Shown piece by piece: positions 6,066 to 6,220 of a stretch of 6,220 bases of DNA. The DNA is from Bacteroidota bacterium (GTDB lineage: Bacteria; Bacteroidota; Bacteroidia; Chitinophagales; Chitinophagaceae): positions 1 through 6,220 of the forward strand of contig JANYAL010000295.1 of NCBI GenBank assembly GCA_025361325.1. Direction: 5' to 3'. Under the pieces are notes generated by a model that saw only the letters and a program-made list of their open reading frames with translations, ran no database searches and had not been told where the DNA came from. Each line of letters starts with the position of its first letter. Within the stretch, counting starts at the first letter, position 1. The position numbers were made by a program, and so were the translations under genes.

Positions 6066-6220
6066 CAAAAAATCAACCAAATGGAATTAAAAGAACAGAT
6101 CATTTTAGAATACCTGGAAAAAGCCAAAATTAACATCATCCCCGATATATTGCAGTTTTCAGATATATAAAGAGAGACCTTCCCCTTTCAATCTAGTTTG
6201 CCTCCTGTTTTCCAGTGTAC
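6043..6220 (+). mobile_element. Probable insertion sequence end and remnant (IS3-like)
   Basis: TGTACCGTCCTGAAACAAG (6043-6061) followed by TTGACA resembles, from memory, the terminal repeats of IS3-type elements in Bacteroidota, whose ends begin TG. A short reading frame resembling OrfA starts 38 bp inside this end, the expected arrangement. The matching right end, ending in CA, is not in the window, so the element either continues beyond 6220 or is only a fragment. After 6170 no coding sequence is visible. No database comparison was possible. Confidence 0.38.
6081..6170 (+). pseudogene. Truncated transposase OrfA-like frame (29 codons)
   Basis: ATG at 6081 opens a frame that begins MELKEQIILEYLEKAK and stops at TAA 6168-6170. 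The first dozen residues resemble the start of IS3-type OrfA helix-turn-helix proteins of Bacteroidota (xLKxxIIxEYLxG-like). The following residues (INIIPDILQFSDI) do not continue as the helix-turn-helix, and the frame is far shorter than a normal OrfA of about 90-120 residues. It is either a decayed copy or a chance short frame. Confidence 0.35.

Noticed and set aside
5503..6220. CRISPR array, tRNA or rRNA in the A/T-rich part
   Set aside because: No regularly spaced repeats, cloverleaf or rRNA-like sequence was seen on either strand.

Overview
The window looks like chromosomal DNA from a Bacteroidota bacterium, most likely of the Chitinophagaceae type (family placement is inferred). The grounds are a secreted peptidase with a C-terminal Por/type IX secretion (T9SS) sorting domain, start codons without Shine-Dalgarno sequences and preceded by A/T-rich leaders, a possible TAnnTTTG-type -7 promoter element, and a GldM-C-like secreted protein. 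Four genes can be assigned to a family with confidence and one as a partial copy; the last kilobase is much less clear.

Layout. On the minus strand, read from 2275 down to 1, are a radical SAM/SPASM protein, an AI-2E family membrane transporter, and the first 43 codons of a MarR-like regulator that runs off the left edge. The gaps are 59 and 14 bp, so they may form one operon. A 129-bp divergent gap containing a 14-bp palindrome separates them from the plus-strand genes. These are an M1 metallopeptidase with a T9SS tail (2405-4351), a membrane-anchored GH25 lysozyme that apparently uses a TTG start (4461-5225), and a 72-residue two-helix membrane protein (5284-5502).

From about 5500 the DNA changes character. 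G+C falls from roughly 55-57% in sampled 60-bp lines of the peptidase and lysozyme to 30-40%, and the recognisable genes stop. This part holds a short secreted protein (5670-6065) whose middle resembles one repeat of the GldM C-terminal region. Its last third appears damaged: a 17-bp tandem duplication starts exactly where the domain-like pattern ends, and its final codons lie in what looks like the terminus of an insertion sequence (from about 6043). A 29-codon reading frame after that terminus resembles a truncated IS3-type OrfA N-terminus.

How the genes work together. The peptidase and lysozyme both act on the envelope or outside the cell (peptide and peptidoglycan breakdown), but nothing here proves a joint pathway. 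No new defence or biosynthetic system is evident. The best leads are the regulatory palindromes in the two gaps around the peptidase, the linked minus-strand cluster, and the degraded mobile-element junction at the right end.
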